Below, one piece after another: positions 1-6,801 of a stretch of DNA of 21,018 nt. The stretch comes from DATKKG01 sp964475215 (lineage in GTDB: Archaea > Thermoproteota > Nitrososphaeria > Conexivisphaerales > DTJL01): positions 1 through 21,018 of the forward strand of contig CAYYVT010000119.1 of assembly GCA_964475215.1 (NCBI GenBank), in the 5' to 3' direction. The notes below the pieces were generated by a model that saw nothing but the letters and a program-made list of their open reading frames with translations, had not been told where the DNA came from and did no database searches. How positions within the stretch are numbered: the stretch's first letter is position 1; every line of letters begins with the position of its first letter. The position numbers were made by a program, and so were the translations under genes.

Positions 1-416
1 ACGCCCAGGATGGTGAATAGTATCGCGCCGAGCACGACGGCATACGAAGCGGCATCGAGCCACCAATAGTAGCCCTCCGTCGAGAAGGAGGCGTTGTAGA
101 TTATGTCACTATACACGGCAATGACGATGAAGAAGACGAGCACCCACTGGAAGGCCCCTAGGTACAGGGTCCACTTTGCGTATCTCGTAGCCCCCTGGCC
201 CGACGCCCCCCAGCCCATCATGTATCCTGAGTACGCGATGCCGAGCGTCGTCAGGACGACGAGCCCGGCCAAAAGGTCCGTATCGGTGTTCTTCAGGGCA
301 AAGGCACCGTAGCCGTAGAACTTGAACCATGCGAATGGCGTCGTAAGCACGAGGATCACGCTGACGATGGCCAAAAAGACCTGTAGGCCGGGCAGGAACT
401 TCCCGAATTGCGTCAT
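1..416 (-). CDS. Multi-pass membrane protein, C-terminus cut off by window edge
   Basis: Reading the minus strand from an ATG at 416-414 gives 138 residues without a stop up to the window edge. The protein begins MTQFGKFLPG and contains about four hydrophobic segments, near residues 8-28, 48-68, 84-104 and 120-138, so it is an integral membrane protein. Short polar loops and aromatic-rich interfaces (AWFKFYGYG, YYWWLD) support this frame over the competing frames here, which give no hydrophobic pattern. A TTG two codons upstream is an alternative start. A TATA-like element at 474-482 lies upstream. I do not recognise the family and cannot assign a function. Confidence 0.6.
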   Translation of the reverse strand, partial: MTQFGKFLPGLQVFLAIVSVILVLTTPFAWFKFYGYGAFALKNTDTDLLAGLVVLTTLGIAYSGYMMGWGASGQGATRYAKWTLYLGAFQWVLVFFIVIAVYSDIIYNASFSTEGYYWWLDAASYAVVLGAILFTILG

Positions 417-473
417 CTCTCTCAAGCTTCTCCAGTGGACCTCGATCCACTATTCGTTATTCAGCGGGGATGG

Positions 474-482
474 GATTTAAGG
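474..482 (-). promoter_or_regulatory. TATA-like box upstream of the truncated membrane protein
   Basis: On the minus strand the sequence reads CCTTAAATC. An archaeal start site would fall about 25 bases downstream, near 450, giving a leader of roughly 35 bases before the ATG at 416. A 6-bp hairpin (AGTGGA/TCCACT, about 433-450) would sit at the 5' end of that leader. Motif match only. Confidence 0.3.
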
Positions 483-520
483 ATTCCAAGGTGATTAGGC
501 AGGGCGCGACCCGACTTCGG

Positions 521-649
521 TTAGAATCGATCGAAGTGAGCACGCTTCTTGCGAGGACCACCTTTCGGGCAGGGGTGCAGGCCCGACCCGCAATGAGCAC
601 CCTCAGACGAGTCCTCGCTCGAGGATGACTGAGAGCCTGCGTTCGCCAT
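521..649 (-). CDS. 42-residue Cys/His-containing small protein
   Basis: A short reading frame runs from an ATG at 649-647 to a TAA at 523-521. The N-terminal part is serine- and acid-rich (SQSSSSEDSSEG) and the C-terminal part is basic and aromatic (KGGPRKKRAHFDRF). Between them lies AHCGSGLHPCPKGG, with His19, Cys20, His25 and Cys27 close together as in a small metal-binding knuckle. About 63% of codons end in G or C, somewhat below the long genes here. A weak TATA-like CATATTC lies near 680-687, about 34 bases upstream, which would suit a short leader. I do not recognise a family. Metal binding is inferred from residue spacing only. Confidence 0.4.
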   Translation of the reverse strand: MANAGSQSSSSEDSSEGAHCGSGLHPCPKGGPRKKRAHFDRF

Positions 650-726
650 GAAACAAGATGCTATTCGCCTTTGAGGGAAGAATATGGACCAAAGCCGTAC
701 GATCGGAAGTAGTCAGAGAAGAGAAC

Positions 727-735
727 CCTTATCAT
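727..735 (+). promoter_or_regulatory. Possible TATA box for the YVTN surface-protein gene
   Basis: The sequence CCTTATCAT lies about 35-40 bases before the GTG/ATG start choices at 765 and 771, so a start site near 757-760 would give an almost leaderless message. It is a loose match to the archaeal consensus. Confidence 0.25.
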
Positions 736-764
736 CATCGAAGCCGAATTGAAACCTCGGCGGC

Positions 765-2048
765 GTGAAGATGAACCATCGTGTTGCGCTGACGGTCTTC
801 CTTATCGCCGTCCTGACCGCGGCCGTCCCCGGCCAGACGTCTTCAGCCTGGTTGGTCAGCGTCAGCGCCACTGTGGCCGTGGGCTTCTCTCCGAAGGACA
901 TCGCGCTCGACCCTGCCAATGGGGACATCTACGTAGCGGACAGCGGCTCGGCCATGGTCTCGGTCATCTCTGGATTGACCAACGCCGTAGTCGCCAACGT
1001 TTCGGTGGGCATCGAACCTGACTCCATCGGGCTGGATCCAGCCAACGGAGGCATCTACGTGACGAATGGGGGCTCGGACACGGTCTCGGTGATTTCAGGG
1101 TCGAACAATAACTTGGTGGCCACCGTGCCTGTGGGCAGTGGCCCGGCTGAAATCGAATTCGACCCCGCCAACGGGAATCTCTACGTGGGGAACTATCAGA
1201 CCGACTCGGTCTCCGTGATCTCGGGGTCAACCAATACGGTCGTCGCTAACGTGACCGTGGGAGCCAACCCGGTGGGGGTGGTGTACGACTCGGCCAACGG
1301 AAACGTCTACGTAGTGAACAGCGGTTCGGACACGGTATCGGTCGTATCTGGGTCGAACAACAGCGTGGTGGCGACGATTACCGTAGGCATCGGCGCCGAC
1401 AGGATAGAATTCGACCCGGGGAACGGAGACATCTATGTGGGGAACTACGATTCGGACACGGTCTCCATTATTTCGGGATCGAACAACAGCGTGGTGGCGA
1501 CCGTGAGGGTGGGCGCCGAGCCCCATGTGATAGAGTACGACCCTGCCGACGGAGACATCTACGTGGCGAACTTCGGCTCCTACTCGATCTCAGTCATATC
1601 TGGGACCAACAACAGCGTAATCGCCACGGTGACGGTGGGGAGTGGCGCCGACAGGATCGCCTTCGACACCGCCGATGGAATCATCTACGTGACCAACCTG
1701 AATTCCAACACTACCTCCGTCATCTCAAGCACGAACGACTCGGTGCTGGCGACGGTGGGGGTGGGCACGACCCCCGTGGGGGTAGCGTTCGACCCTGCCA
1801 ATGGGGATGCCTATGTGGCGAACTTTGGCTCCGACACGGTCTCAGTGCTGTCGATCGGTCCTGCCAGTACGCAGAGCAGCTCGGCGAGCCCGCAGGCTCC
1901 GGGATATCCCTGGTACGCGGTTGGGGCTGTCCTGGTCGCATTGGTGGCCGTTGCAATCTTCGTAGGCTGGAGGCGGCAGACGCCCAGAACGAGGGCTTCG
2001 GGGCCTACGAGCGTTACACGCCGAGCACCTTTCCCGAATCCATGCTAA
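765..2048 (+). CDS. YVTN-type beta-propeller surface protein with C-terminal membrane anchor
   Basis: The 427-residue product has a signal peptide (hydrophobic core VALTVFLIAVLTAAV) and eight 42-residue repeats. Each repeat carries a D-P-A-N-G-x-x-Y-V core and an S-D-T-V-S-V-I-S-G strand, typical of YVTN/YncE-like propellers. The 126-base DNA period is visible, for example repeat cores at 909 and 1035. After a Ser-rich linker a single membrane helix (WYAVGAVLVALVAVAIFVGW, about residues 383-402) precedes a basic tail, so the propeller faces outside. Many N-x-S/T sequons (NNSV, NVTV) suggest glycosylation. Such proteins are common archaeal cell-surface proteins, often of unknown ligand. ATG at 771 is a likely alternative to GTG at 765. 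The last 25 residues look out of frame: a -1 shift near 1988 yields a more natural tail ending at 2059. Confidence 0.9.
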   Translation: MKMNHRVALTVFLIAVLTAAVPGQTSSAWLVSVSATVAVGFSPKDIALDPANGDIYVADSGSAMVSVISGLTNAVVANVSVGIEPDSIGLDPANGGIYVTNGGSDTVSVISGSNNNLVATVPVGSGPAEIEFDPANGNLYVGNYQTDSVSVISGSTNTVVANVTVGANPVGVVYDSANGNVYVVNSGSDTVSVVSGSNNSVVATITVGIGADRIEFDPGNGDIYVGNYDSDTVSIISGSNNSVVATVRVGAEPHVIEYDPADGDIYVANFGSYSISVISGTNNSVIATVTVGSGADRIAFDTADGIIYVTNLNSNTTSVISSTNDSVLATVGVGTTPVGVAFDPANGDAYVANFGSDTVSVLSIGPASTQSSSASPQAPGYPWYAVGAVLVALVAVAIFVGWRRQTPRTRASGPTSVTRRAPFPNPC

Positions 2049-2142
2049 AGCACCTATGAAATCATCGAGTTCCATCACTCCGCCAAGGGTGTCATCGTCT
2101 TCATTTGTGGCGCCCGCCCATCGGGGCTGGAGGCCTGCTAGG

Positions 2143-2352
2143 CTAGCGCCTGGAGCTGGATAGCCTGGTGACCAGGATGAGCAAAAGTATCGCGGCGACA
2201 CAGATCGCGAGAAGCCAGAATGGGCCCAGGCCCCCCACCAGACCTTCGGACGTGGAGCCGTCCAGCCAGGCCCAGAGCGCAGCCGAGGCGACGGTGACGA
2301 TGGCTATCCCGATTACCACCGACCACCAATCCCTTCCCCTCTCCCCAGCCAT
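2143..2352 (-). CDS. Small two-helix membrane protein
   Basis: The 69-residue product has a charged N-terminus (MAGERGRDWW), two strongly hydrophobic helices (about residues 11-30 and 41-62) and a basic Ser/Arg end. This clean two-helix topology makes it the credible reading of several overlapping frames. The ATG at 2352 is about 29 bases from the centre of a TATA-like TTATATGG on the plus strand, so the message is probably leaderless. It ends in TAG. No family is recognised and no partner gene is evident, since it converges on the surface-protein gene and is followed upstream by a decayed gene. Confidence 0.65.
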   Translation of the reverse strand: MAGERGRDWWSVVIGIAIVTVASAALWAWLDGSTSEGLVGGLGPFWLLAICVAAILLLILVTRLSSSRR

Positions 2353-2378
2353 TGTCTTCGATAGTGGGCCGTTTCGAG

Positions 2379-2386
2379 TTATATGG
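2379..2386 (-). promoter_or_regulatory. TATA box for the two-helix membrane protein, leaderless spacing
   Basis: The minus strand reads CCATATAA, centred about 30 bases before the ATG at 2352. That spacing places transcription initiation at or next to the start codon, and no Shine-Dalgarno motif precedes the ATG. Confidence 0.45.
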
Positions 2387-2432
2387 TTTTGCCGGGCGGC
2401 TATCGCGCCGTGAAACGGCCATCTGGATTAGG

Positions 2433-2654
2433 TTACTCGAGCTCCGACCTTCTCAGCCTGAAGGCTGGCATCGCCCCAGACCGGACTGCCACGTCCCTTT
2501 GAGCCGCGAGAGCCGAAGCCCTCCAATAGCTGGCGCGGGAGAAGACCATGTTCGTCTCACTCCCCGATGAGGTACTCCCCCTTCCTCGACCCTGAGTCTG
2601 CGGCCAAACGGCTTTGAGCACGACATAGAAGCGGCTGGAGTGTTCATCGAGGAA
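2433..2654 (-). pseudogene. Possible decayed short gene with frame changes
   Basis: Minus-strand reading gives protein-like stretches spread over two frames. FLDEHSSRFYVVLKA (from 2654) is in one frame, ADSGSRKGEYLIGE ending in TGA near 2566 is in the next, and SETNMVFSRASYWRASALAAQ is back in the first frame, which runs on to a TAA at 2433. Read in order with two single-base shifts they would form one continuous polypeptide. No single frame contains a credible full-length start-to-stop protein. Either the gene is decayed or the assembly has indels here. It lies just downstream of the acetyltransferase on the same strand. The family is unknown, and chance frame openness in GC-rich DNA is a real alternative. 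Confidence 0.3.
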
Positions 2655-2667
2655 TCAATCAACGGTG

Positions 2668-3231
2668 TCAGGTTTGAGCGCTGTCACACAGGCTCGCGTA
2701 GTCCTTCCTCGAGAGGAGATAGGAAGGATGCATCAGTCCGGTTGGAGCATAGCGTTGGTCACCGATGTAGCGAAATCCAAGCCTGAGCAGAACCCGCCTC
2801 GAGGCTACGTTCTTGGGGTGATGACCAGCGTAAAGGGCTTGGACGCCTAATTCGTCAAACGCGTACCGCGTGACCGCCCTGGAGGCCTCGGTGGCGTACC
2901 CCTTCCCCCAGTGGGCTGGCAACAGGTGGAAGCCTAGCTCGTAGATGCCCTTCGAAGCGTCATGGTTCCGCAGCCCACAACACCCCACGTGCTCCCCTGT
3001 GGCCAGAAGGAAGAAGGGCCAGTACTGAACCCCAAATCTGGCCTGGCTTTCCAGCTCCAGGCCGAGCTTCCTACGGACCTGTCCGTCGGTCAGATGGCCA
3101 CGCGAGTCCAGGAGCTCCATCACCTTCGGATCCCCCCACAGCCCTCTAGCCAACGCGAAGTCGTCGCCTCGCCAGGTACGGAAGCCCAGCCTCCTCGTCT
3201 TCAGGAAGTAGTTCGCTCCGCTCACCGCCAC
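2668..3231 (-). CDS. GNAT-family acetyltransferase, RimJ/RimL type
   Basis: The 187-residue product has the layout of RimJ/RimL-like N-acetyltransferases. The N-terminal strand LKTRRLGFRTWRGDDF is followed by a central AHWGKGYATEASRAVTRYAF, in which the W-G-K-G-Y-A-T-E segment is the acetyl-CoA pyrophosphate loop and helix. The late segment HPKNVASRRVLLRLGFRYIG is the canonical N-x-x-S-x-x-x-L-x-x-x-G-F motif. These enzymes transfer acetyl from acetyl-CoA to protein N-termini or small amines; the substrate cannot be told from sequence. The GTG start at 3231 is supported by an AGGAGGA-type ribosome site about 9 bases upstream. Length fits the family. It appears to be transcribed alone. Confidence 0.88.
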   Translation of the reverse strand: MAVSGANYFLKTRRLGFRTWRGDDFALARGLWGDPKVMELLDSRGHLTDGQVRRKLGLELESQARFGVQYWPFFLLATGEHVGCCGLRNHDASKGIYELGFHLLPAHWGKGYATEASRAVTRYAFDELGVQALYAGHHPKNVASRRVLLRLGFRYIGDQRYAPTGLMHPSYLLSRKDYASLCDSAQT

Positions 3232-3577
3232 TTGCTGGCCTTCCTCCTACACCTCCAACCTAGCGAACCCGGATGATAATGATTTCTTACGTCGTTATGT
3301 TATCCCAGAGAGATGCTCCTATTCCGCCGGTCCTCTATCAAGCTGCCCTCGGCTCTTGGTGGGATAGGCAGGAGAGGGTTGACCTCGGGCGAGGGAATCG
3401 TGATGAGGTTAAGAGATCATGAGAGAACCCAATCTCTCATCTGTCGACTCCCTCCCCCTGAGACAACTAGCGCCATGATCAAGTCCAGCGACCTGACGTA
3501 TGCCGGAGGGAGTCACACTGACTTCGCTGACGCAGCGTAAGAGCTACAGAATGATCTGGCGAGCCCGGAGGACCGAT
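3232..3577. other. Gene-poor stretch between acetyltransferase and MoaD-like gene
   Basis: No gene can be supported. On the plus strand three very short frames follow one another with ATGA overlaps: 3273-3422 (49 residues, starting MIMISYVVML), 3419-3478 and 3475-3540. Their third-position GC is near 50%, lower than that of the clear genes, and none matches a known family. A 7-bp hairpin (ATGAGAG/CTCTCAT, 8-base loop) lies at the first overlap, about 3418-3439. They may be remnants of a frameshifted gene or simply noise. Confidence 0.3.
3241..3248 (-). promoter_or_regulatory. Strong ribosome binding site deciding the acetyltransferase start
   Basis: The minus strand reads AGGAGGAA with about 9 bases to the GTG at 3231. 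It favours that GTG over the second in-frame GTG at 3225 and shows that this gene, unlike several neighbours, has a leadered message. Confidence 0.5.
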
Positions 3578-3880
3578 TCAACCGCCGCAGGAGGGAGTGA
3601 GCAGGGCCACGCTGTCCCCCTCTAGGATCGAATGATCCAGGTCGACCAACTTGTTGTTGACGAGGACACGCATCTGCTTCGCGACAGATGCCATCCTTGG
3701 GTGAAGCTTGAGGGCCGTCGATATTACATCTTTGGCCCGGGAGCCCGAGACAAGCTCGACGCTTTCACTTTGAAGGCCCGCAACTTCTCTCATTTGGGCG
3801 AAGTACATGACATCGACCCTTATGCCACCAACCCTGCTAAGCGGTGCCTGTAGCACTTGAGTCTGAGCCAGGGTCCTCAT
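3578..3880 (-). CDS. MoaD/ThiS-like ubiquitin-fold sulfur carrier
   Basis: The product is up to 100 residues. It has the MoaD order of elements: VDVMYFAQMREVAG at the first strand, a central KDVISTALKLHPRMA helix, NNKLVDLDHSILEGDSVALLTPSCGG at the end, and a terminal Gly-Gly. In this family the Gly-Gly is adenylated and thiocarboxylated by an E1-like enzyme and then donates sulfur for molybdopterin or another thio-compound. A molybdenum hydroxylase lies at the other end of the window, so molybdopterin synthesis is plausible, but the two are far apart. The ATG at 3880 gives an N-terminal extension of about 20 residues. A start at GTC/ATG codons just before YFAQ would match the usual length better. 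Confidence 0.82.
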   Translation of the reverse strand: MRTLAQTQVLQAPLSRVGGIRVDVMYFAQMREVAGLQSESVELVSGSRAKDVISTALKLHPRMASVAKQMRVLVNNKLVDLDHSILEGDSVALLTPSCGG

Positions 3881-3954
3881 GGCACTAACGCCCCCCGGGA
3901 AGCCAGCCGGATGGGCCTCCAGGAATTCTCATCCGAAACGGCCAGGAGAAGTGG

Positions 3955-3989
3955 TGGCGTGGCAGGGAGTGTGTAGTCCTGCCACGCCA
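3955..3989. repeat. 12-bp perfect inverted repeat, 11-base loop
   Basis: The arms TGGCGTGGCAGG (3955-3966) and CCTGCCACGCCA (3978-3989) are perfectly complementary around the loop GAGTGTGTAGT. It lies about 75-110 bases upstream of the moaD-like start on the minus strand. As RNA it would fold into a very stable hairpin in a moaD leader or in an upstream transcript. As DNA it could be an operator. It lacks a following T-run, so a simple terminator is less likely. Confidence 0.6.
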
Positions 3990-4439
3990 GGAGACGACTT
4001 ATGTCAGAGGGGGCGCCAGGACCAACAGACGGGTGACTCCTCGAAAATCGTTCGTCCAGAGTCACCAATTGCCAGTGAGGCCTCCTCTGTAGGAAATGCA
4101 GGATGCTCAAGATTAAGTTCATATTGCTGAATTCTATGCTACTGTTGGCCCGTCGTGCTATCAAAAAAACCAGAATGTGTCCATATCGCTATGGATTAGA
4201 ACCAAAATGTCCTAGAGTTGAAAGCGGATACGGAATAACCCCTTTCATAAAATGAACGCAGTGCCGACCAAGATATGTCAATTCCGCTGCCGAGAGAGAA
4301 GGCAATCGAGGATAGAATCCACCCAGGACAACTCATGCTCAGAACCGACGACGAAGAAAGCATGAGTCGAACGATCTTGCATTCTGACCAATCGGCAATA
4401 AGGGCGAGGGCTCCTCCAGGAGGTCGCCAGGACAAATGG

Positions 4440-4447
4440 TTTATATG
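4440..4447 (+). promoter_or_regulatory. TATA box for the radical SAM gene, leaderless spacing
   Basis: TTTATATG is a near-consensus archaeal TATA box centred about 27 bases before the TTG at 4471. There is no Shine-Dalgarno motif in between, so translation probably starts at the 5' end of the message. Confidence 0.6.
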
Positions 4448-4470
4448 AAAAGTTGCTCATCTTCACTTGA

Positions 4471-6558
4471 TTGACTTCGCTCACCCTGGTGGAGTCGCAG
4501 GCCAACATCTGCACCGGCTGCATGCTGGAGACAGGCCGATGCATCGACCTAGAGTGCTTCGAGTGCGGACCAGACTTGGGCGTGGCAAGCCTCGTGGCCT
4601 CCTGCCAGGGCGACCAAATCAAGACGCGTCTTGTAAGGGGCTCAACCCGATACCTAAAGGACGTTTTGGTGACAGATAGCGAGGACATCATCGAAACCCT
4701 GGCTCAAGGCGAAGTCAAGACTCCGGACTGCCTGAGCTCCACCGTCGGAAATCTTCGGGGGTTGATGCGGGAGTACGGGGAGGGGTGGCTTAAGGACCAT
4801 CTGAAGAACGCGTATGGGAGTCTTCGGTCTGGCGAATTGGCGGACTCCCTTAACATCCCTCGTCTCAAGTATTCGAAGGACGTTGCCGACTGCGTTGTCA
4901 GCATCCTCGGTTCCTCCGTTATTCAGAATGGTGGAAGGGAGCTGTCCATCGTAAAGAGGCTCCACGAAGAGATCGTGAAGTCCAAGCCCGATATCGTCGG
5001 CTTTTCAGTCAAGGGTCAATACGGCGTCCTCTCAGACCCATTCTTCCGAGCTGCAGCCCGGATGGTTAGGGAAAGGCTCGACGTTCCGGTGGTGGTCGGC
5101 GGCCAGTTCACGAGCGGGCAGCCTCTCCAAATGCTGCATTCCACGCTTACGCTTTCCCTGAAGGACACGGATTACCTCGTTCAGGGCAACGCCGACCTGA
5201 GCTTGCCCCAACTCGTCCATGCAGTAGAGCGAGGCGACAGCCCGGCGGCCGTCCCCGGCGTCTCATATCGTGAGGGCGGAAGGATTGTGGGCACCCCGGG
5301 GAGGCCCATAAGAGACTTGGACGCACTTCCCTTGCCCGACTTCGCGCAGTTCGACCTCGACGCCTACGCTCCAGTGCGCATCCTCCCGATGCTCACTGCC
5401 AGGGGCTGTCCATGGAGGAGGTGCACATTCTGCAGCCACTACAAGAGCTATGGAGACGACTACGTCTCTATGAGCATCGACAGGGTCATAGAAACGATCG
5501 GAGAGTATAGGGAAAGGTACGGCACACACTTCGTGGTCTTCAACGACGAAACTCTCCCTTCGGCCAGGGCGCGGGAGATAAGCCTCGCCATGAAGAGGGA
5601 GGGGATTGATGACGTCTACATCAACACCTACGGGAGGATGGACGACGGATACACGAAAGAGGTCCTGGACCTAATGTCCAAGGTCGGCTTCAGGGTCATC
5701 TTCTGGGGGCTCGAATCGGGCTGCCAGCGTATCTTGGACAGCATGGACAAGGGCATAAGGACATCCACCATGGAAAGGGTCCTGAAGGACTCGCACGGTT
5801 CCGGCATCGCCAACTTCTGTTTCATAATGTTCGGCTTTCCGGGCGAGGAGAGGTCCGAGGCGATGGAGACGTATTCGTTCTTGAACAGGAACAAGGACTG
5901 CGTGGACCTCATCGCCCCCAATGTGTTCTCTCTTTCGGAAACATCGCCCATCGGCAGGGAGCCGAGCAGGTGGGGGGTCATCCTGGACGACTCCAAATAT
6001 GGGTATCATGTCACGACGGGGATGCAGCCGGCAGAGGTAGAGCTGCTGGCCGGAGAGATGTATCTGCGGGTCGAATCGATGGTGTCCGATCGCTTCCTGG
6101 ACTGGTGGAGGTCGGGCGTTCTTCCAGACCCCTACTGGCGAAATCTCCTGTTCATATTCCACAGCCTGGGTCTGCTGTGTGGCAGAAACCTTGAAGAGAG
6201 GCTTTCCGAGGCGAATGAGTGGCCCAACGTGTATCCTGTCTTCACGGGGCATTTCATGAGCCTTGGGCCCAGGGGAGTCGCTGCCACCAACTTTTGGCAG
6301 GACAGTCGCTCAAGCAACTTCGTTCTAAGCGCCTTCGACCGCAAGTTCTGTTCACTGGCGGATGGAGCAAACTCGCTGGCTGCAATAGTGGAGTCGCTCG
6401 GGAAGGACGAGCCGTCCCCGGAGCAGGGGAATTCGGCCAAGGGAGTGCTTCGGACCATCAGGTCCTTGAAGGATAGCTACTCGGTGGCGTTCTTCTCCAA
6501 GCCCATTCCGGATCGGACCGCCAGTGGGAAGGCATCTCAGCAGAGGAGTTCTCCCTGA
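4471..6558 (+). CDS. B12-binding-type radical SAM protein with Cys-rich N-terminus
   Basis: The 695-residue product has a radical SAM core. The cluster motif is C313-PWRR-C318-TF-C321, a Cx4Cx2C spacing seen in some B12-dependent family members instead of Cx3Cx2C. It is followed by YVSMSIDRVIETIGEYRERYG, FNDETL, and the strand-helix pair FWGLESGCQRILDSMDKG. Residues about 165-290 (KPDIVGFSVKG, VPVVVGGQFTSG, TDYLVQGNADLSLPQLV) resemble the Rossmann-like cobalamin-binding domain; I see no D-x-H-x-x-G motif. The N-terminus adds C14-x2-C17, C24 and C29-x2-C32, suggesting an extra metal site. The C-terminal 250 residues are unassigned. Such enzymes methylate or rearrange unreactive carbons; the substrate is unknown. 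The TTG start is set by the TATA spacing, with GTG at 4489 as an alternative. No operon partner follows. Confidence 0.85.
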   Translation: MTSLTLVESQANICTGCMLETGRCIDLECFECGPDLGVASLVASCQGDQIKTRLVRGSTRYLKDVLVTDSEDIIETLAQGEVKTPDCLSSTVGNLRGLMREYGEGWLKDHLKNAYGSLRSGELADSLNIPRLKYSKDVADCVVSILGSSVIQNGGRELSIVKRLHEEIVKSKPDIVGFSVKGQYGVLSDPFFRAAARMVRERLDVPVVVGGQFTSGQPLQMLHSTLTLSLKDTDYLVQGNADLSLPQLVHAVERGDSPAAVPGVSYREGGRIVGTPGRPIRDLDALPLPDFAQFDLDAYAPVRILPMLTARGCPWRRCTFCSHYKSYGDDYVSMSIDRVIETIGEYRERYGTHFVVFNDETLPSARAREISLAMKREGIDDVYINTYGRMDDGYTKEVLDLMSKVGFRVIFWGLESGCQRILDSMDKGIRTSTMERVLKDSHGSGIANFCFIMFGFPGEERSEAMETYSFLNRNKDCVDLIAPNVFSLSETSPIGREPSRWGVILDDSKYGYHVTTGMQPAEVELLAGEMYLRVESMVSDRFLDWWRSGVLPDPYWRNLLFIFHSLGLLCGRNLEERLSEANEWPNVYPVFTGHFMSLGPRGVAATNFWQDSRSSNFVLSAFDRKFCSLADGANSLAAIVESLGKDEPSPEQGNSAKGVLRTIRSLKDSYSVAFFSKPIPDRTASGKASQQRSSP

Positions 6559-6748
6559 GGGCTCACGTCGCCACCACCGGAGCGGATGCATGGGCTTGGT
6601 CTTCCGCGGTTGGAATTTGAAATGAATAGAAGGCGTTTCATTTGCCGTGACGTCACAGGTCTTCGATCGTATGCTCGTATCCCAACGACTATACTGAATG
6701 CTGGAACTCGAGCGCCGCTTTCAGGGTCAAGTGTAGAATTGGTGGTTG

Positions 6749-6770
6749 ACAAGGCTTGGGACAGCCTTGT
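6749..6770. repeat. 8-bp stem-loop between convergent genes
   Basis: ACAAGGCT (6749-6756) pairs perfectly with AGCCTTGT (6763-6770) across the loop TGGGAC. It lies between the ends of the radical SAM gene and the HNH-like gene, in a 243-base gap that otherwise shows nothing convincing. A 63-residue plus frame, 6586-6777, spans the hairpin but has low third-position GC. The hairpin might mark transcript ends, though no T-run follows. Confidence 0.4.
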
Positions 6771-6801
6771 GAAGTAGTGCCGCGACCGCACTAGTCCGAG
6801 C

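Larger units (their letters stand above)
3881..4470. other. Long AT-richer stretch with inverted repeats and doubtful small ORFs
   Basis: No recognised gene is present. Base composition is clearly more AT-rich after about 4090. On the plus strand two short frames are the best protein candidates: 4103-4255 (50 residues, start MLKIKFILLN, containing CPYRYGLEPKCPR) and 4275-4448 (57 residues, start MSIPLPREKA, ending DKWFI). On the minus strand a TTG-started 95-residue frame overlaps the moaD-like ATG by four bases. None has the third-position GC of the neighbours. Two inverted repeats are present, at 3955-3989 and at 4331-4339/4359-4367 (ACTCATGCT and its complement, 19-base loop). The radical SAM promoter is at the right edge. 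Confidence 0.35.

Noticed and set aside
551..618. GCGAGGAC/GTCCTCGC inverted repeat as a structured RNA
   Set aside because: It falls inside the 42-residue reading frame and has no second structural element or known RNA signature. The coding explanation is preferred.
417..764. tRNA or C/D-box RNA in the divergent gap
   Set aside because: A GTTAGAATC stretch resembles a T-loop, but it lacks the TTC core and there is no acceptor or anticodon arm. C and D boxes are not correctly spaced.
3877..4164. 95-residue minus ORF overlapping the moaD-like start by ATGA
   Set aside because: The overlap is attractive, but the frame starts with TTG in AT-rich DNA, contains the perfect hairpin, and has no recognisable domain.
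6586..6777. 63-residue plus ORF after the radical SAM gene
   Set aside because: Low third-position GC, no ribosome site or TATA at the right spacing, and no known family. Its end coincides with a stem-loop.
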